A stretch of 32,400 nucleotides of DNA from an uncultured Bacteroidota bacterium (GTDB taxonomy: Bacteria > Bacteroidota > Bacteroidia > Bacteroidales > P3): contig UQXW01000023.1 in NCBI GenBank assembly GCA_900545215.1, positions 1 through 32,400 of the forward strand. The letters run 5' to 3'. Shown piece after piece: positions 30,426 to 32,400 of the stretch. The notes beneath the pieces are model-generated. The model was not told the DNA's origin, searched no databases, and saw only the letters and a list, made by a program, of their open reading frames with translations. Numbering within the stretch: the first letter of the stretch is position 1; each line of letters opens with the position of its first letter. The translations under genes were made by a program, and so were the position numbers.

Positions 30426-32400
30426 ATGAAAAGATTATTTTTAGCGACAGTCCTATTCACCCTTGCCATATTGTCCGGCGGAAAGGCTATGGCACAATTT
30501 GCAGGAGGTAGCGGAATACAAAACGACCCATACTTGATTGCAACTGCCGAGCAGTTCAACAAAATGGGAGAAAACCAAGACAGCAGCAAGTATTATAAGC
30601 AGATTGCCAACCTGACATTCGGTGGGCAGGACACCGCCTTCAAAGCCATAGAGTTCTCCGGACATTATGACGGAGGTGGTCATTGGATCACTGCCGATAG
30701 AACGCAAAACACGGCTTTGTTCGGACAACTGTCAGGAAGCGTAAAGAACGTAACGCTTTTCGGCATAGCTGTACAAACCACTCAATCCTCCGGCATATTG
30801 GCAGAATCTCTGACAAACAATAGACTCGATTCTATCCTTGTAGCTGGCTGCTCACTCTCCGTAGAGTCAAACAATCCCGTTCTGTCAGCAGGCATTCTGG
30901 CCTCGTCCTCACATACTTCCACCATCTTTTTCTGCGGTGTCGATAACTGCTCCATCTCTTTCAATCCCGGCACTTGGACAGGCGAGGTGGGAGGCTTGGT
31001 GGGTATAAGCCATGGCGGTTGTACATTCGAGTACTCCTCATTCAGCGGCAAGATAGACCTCTACGGCAGCAACTCAAATCGTTACGCTTCCGGTCTGATA
31101 GGCAGAGCAGACGGTTCATCGGTTAAGGCTTGCATGGTGAGCGACGGCTATGTGAACGTGGCAGAGAATGCTTATACTGATACAGGAAATATCAACGCCA
31201 ACATCTGCGGCTTGGTTTATTCCGCAGGAAATCCGCATACCGCAATCAGGAACTCAGCCATCGAAAGCAATTTCGCACTGAAACTTATGGGAAATCCGGT
31301 TCATAATAATCAGAACGTGAATGAGATTTCCAACAGCACAGACACATCGAAATGTGCAACGATATTCTCCGATGTAAACCCCGAGAATATTCCTCAAACG
31401 GTAGTTTATCTGAATGAGGGCTTGACCCCGCCTGCCTTCAGGGTAAGCAACGGACAAATCGTCCACGCAACCACACCTGAGATGAACTTCACTAACGGCA
31501 GGTGGGAAAGCATAGTAAGCGGTCGCTTCGATCGTGCAAACACATGGGTCAGGACGGGCGATGCCACACCTCCCGAATACATAATAAATCGATATCACAA
31601 GGTAAGCATAGAGCAAGGTGTTACCTTACCGGCGAATATAAATATAATGGTGAAATATGCCGGCAGTCTTATCAACAAAACGGACAATGCTGTTACGGCA
31701 AGCATGGAAAACTCTCTGTCTCACGGCTGGCGCTTGATAGGCTTTCCTGTTCAAGGCAAAAGTGCGATAGCTCCGCTTGCGGCAGATGACGCTCCTGATA
31801 TATGGGCATTGGCATTCGACTATCCCAACAACAAATGGAACGAGAACAACTTCCTCCATTACAATGATGACCAAAAGGACTCAATAGAAGCAGGAAACGG
31901 CATAATGGCTTACTGTGATTTCAACTATACCCCGATTACAACGGGGCTGACCGTGAACGACAATCTTAGAGTAACAAATCCAGTTACCGGCACTGATAAC
32001 GACGGCAGATGGATGGCATTGGCGAACCCATATCCTGCCACAATAACCACCGCTGACATCAAAGCTCAAACACAGGGACAGTTTATCTATGTCTATACAT
32101 TGAACACTTGGCACTATGAAAATATAGACAAACTTCATAGCGGAACAGGCTTTATGGTTAATATGCCGGAGGGACACTCCATAGTGTTCAGAAAGAATAT
32201 GATCGACGGCTACGGCACAACAACAGGAACGAAAAGCACCCCTGCCAAGAGAGACTTTTTGACCGTCTCCGTATCCACCGACGGATACAAAGTCCCTGTG
32301 ATGTTTGCAAAGAACGAAGCGGCAAGAGAGGATTACGACATCTTTGACGCCAACAAATTATTCGGCGACGGCAGCGTGGCAGAACCTTATTTGCTTTGCA
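30426..32400 (+). CDS. Large exported GLUG-type surface protein (partial, runs off right edge)
   Basis: The frame is open from ATG 30426 to the window end, about 658 codons with no stop. The signal peptide ends AMA-Q (residue 23). The mature N-terminus GGSGIQNDPYLIATAEQFNKMG...YYKQIANL is the opening pattern of GLUG-motif surface proteins, followed by GLUG-like repeats (VGGLVGISHGG, ASGLIGRADGSSVKAC) in a probable beta-helix to about residue 260. Later parts show HGWRLIGFPVQG near 433-443, RWMALANPYPATI near 529-541 and DYDIFDANKLFGDGS near 637-651, blocks I associate with C-terminal regions of secreted Bacteroidota proteins that use the type IX system. The C-terminal sorting domain, if any, lies outside the window. 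Function, perhaps adhesion, is inferred. Confidence 0.88.
   Translation, partial: MKRLFLATVLFTLAILSGGKAMAQFAGGSGIQNDPYLIATAEQFNKMGENQDSSKYYKQIANLTFGGQDTAFKAIEFSGHYDGGGHWITADRTQNTALFGQLSGSVKNVTLFGIAVQTTQSSGILAESLTNNRLDSILVAGCSLSVESNNPVLSAGILASSSHTSTIFFCGVDNCSISFNPGTWTGEVGGLVGISHGGCTFEYSSFSGKIDLYGSNSNRYASGLIGRADGSSVKACMVSDGYVNVAENAYTDTGNINANICGLVYSAGNPHTAIRNSAIESNFALKLMGNPVHNNQNVNEISNSTDTSKCATIFSDVNPENIPQTVVYLNEGLTPPAFRVSNGQIVHATTPEMNFTNGRWESIVSGRFDRANTWVRTGDATPPEYIINRYHKVSIEQGVTLPANINIMVKYAGSLINKTDNAVTASMENSLSHGWRLIGFPVQGKSAIAPLAADDAPDIWALAFDYPNNKWNENNFLHYNDDQKDSIEAGNGIMAYCDFNYTPITTGLTVNDNLRVTNPVTGTDNDGRWMALANPYPATITTADIKAQTQGQFIYVYTLNTWHYENIDKLHSGTGFMVNMPEGHSIVFRKNMIDGYGTTTGTKSTPAKRDFLTVSVSTDGYKVPVMFAKNEAAREDYDIFDANKLFGDGSVAEPYLLC

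Noticed and set aside
1..32400. CRISPR array, transposase, prophage or defence island
   Set aside because: No regularly spaced direct repeats, no transposase or integrase motifs and no restriction, toxin or nuclease families were seen; the repeats found are isolated palindromes.

Overview
The window reads as chromosomal DNA of a Bacteroidota bacterium, most likely order Bacteroidales. The support is: several promoters of the TTG/TTTG - about 20 bp - TAnnTTTG type; exported proteins whose predicted signal-peptidase cut is followed by Gln; an LspA with an insertion between its catalytic aspartates; a TraR/DksA-family protein that has lost its zinc cysteines; a long QueA; and an ExbB-X-ExbD-ExbD operon. 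No rRNA, tRNA, CRISPR array, transposase, phage or recognisable defence system is visible. Most of the window is housekeeping sequence with little sign of recent transfer.

Layout. 1-105: 3' end of a gene encoding a hydrophobic tail with a basic end. 483-4489: ferritin (-), folC (+), then a minus-strand operon thiL - HAD phosphatase - FtsB/DivIC-like protein. 4490-6400: a 460-bp spacer with hairpins, then an RsiV-like lipoprotein and an AlkD-like repair protein (-). 6682-9729: a Tyr/His-rich then very basic low-complexity exported protein followed by a DUF4139 protein (-). 9843-10586: a secreted glucosaminidase (+). 10602-16935: one minus-strand operon, tolC-like - macA-like - ABC ATPase - MacB-type permease - LytS-type kinase - LytTR regulator. 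17347-22177: pssA - purS - queA, then pyrH and a C69 peptidase (all -). 22319-25692: lipoprotein - frr - TraR/DksA-like - lspA - CorC/HlyC-like (+). 25846-28250: exbB - 4-TM protein - exbD - exbD (+), closed by a strong terminator. 28310-29020: TrmN6-type tRNA methyltransferase. 29021-30157: a 1.1-kb stretch without a convincing gene. 30158-32400: a small exported protein with a C-terminal membrane tail, then a large GLUG-type exported protein running off the right edge.

How the parts fit. Divergent promoters separate the pssA operon from the lipoprotein-frr operon. The tripartite efflux operon carries its own LytTR two-component system. The Exb operon is a proton-motive-force motor with an extra conserved-looking membrane subunit and no TonB in view.

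The best candidate for something little described is at the edges. The protein fragment at the left end and the 87-residue protein at 30158-30421 share a C-terminal tail (12 of 24 residues identical by eye). The second copy sits 4 bp upstream of a large exported surface-type protein, behind a canonical promoter and a perfect dyad. This looks like a small tail-anchored partner or sorting module that occurs at least twice in this genome.
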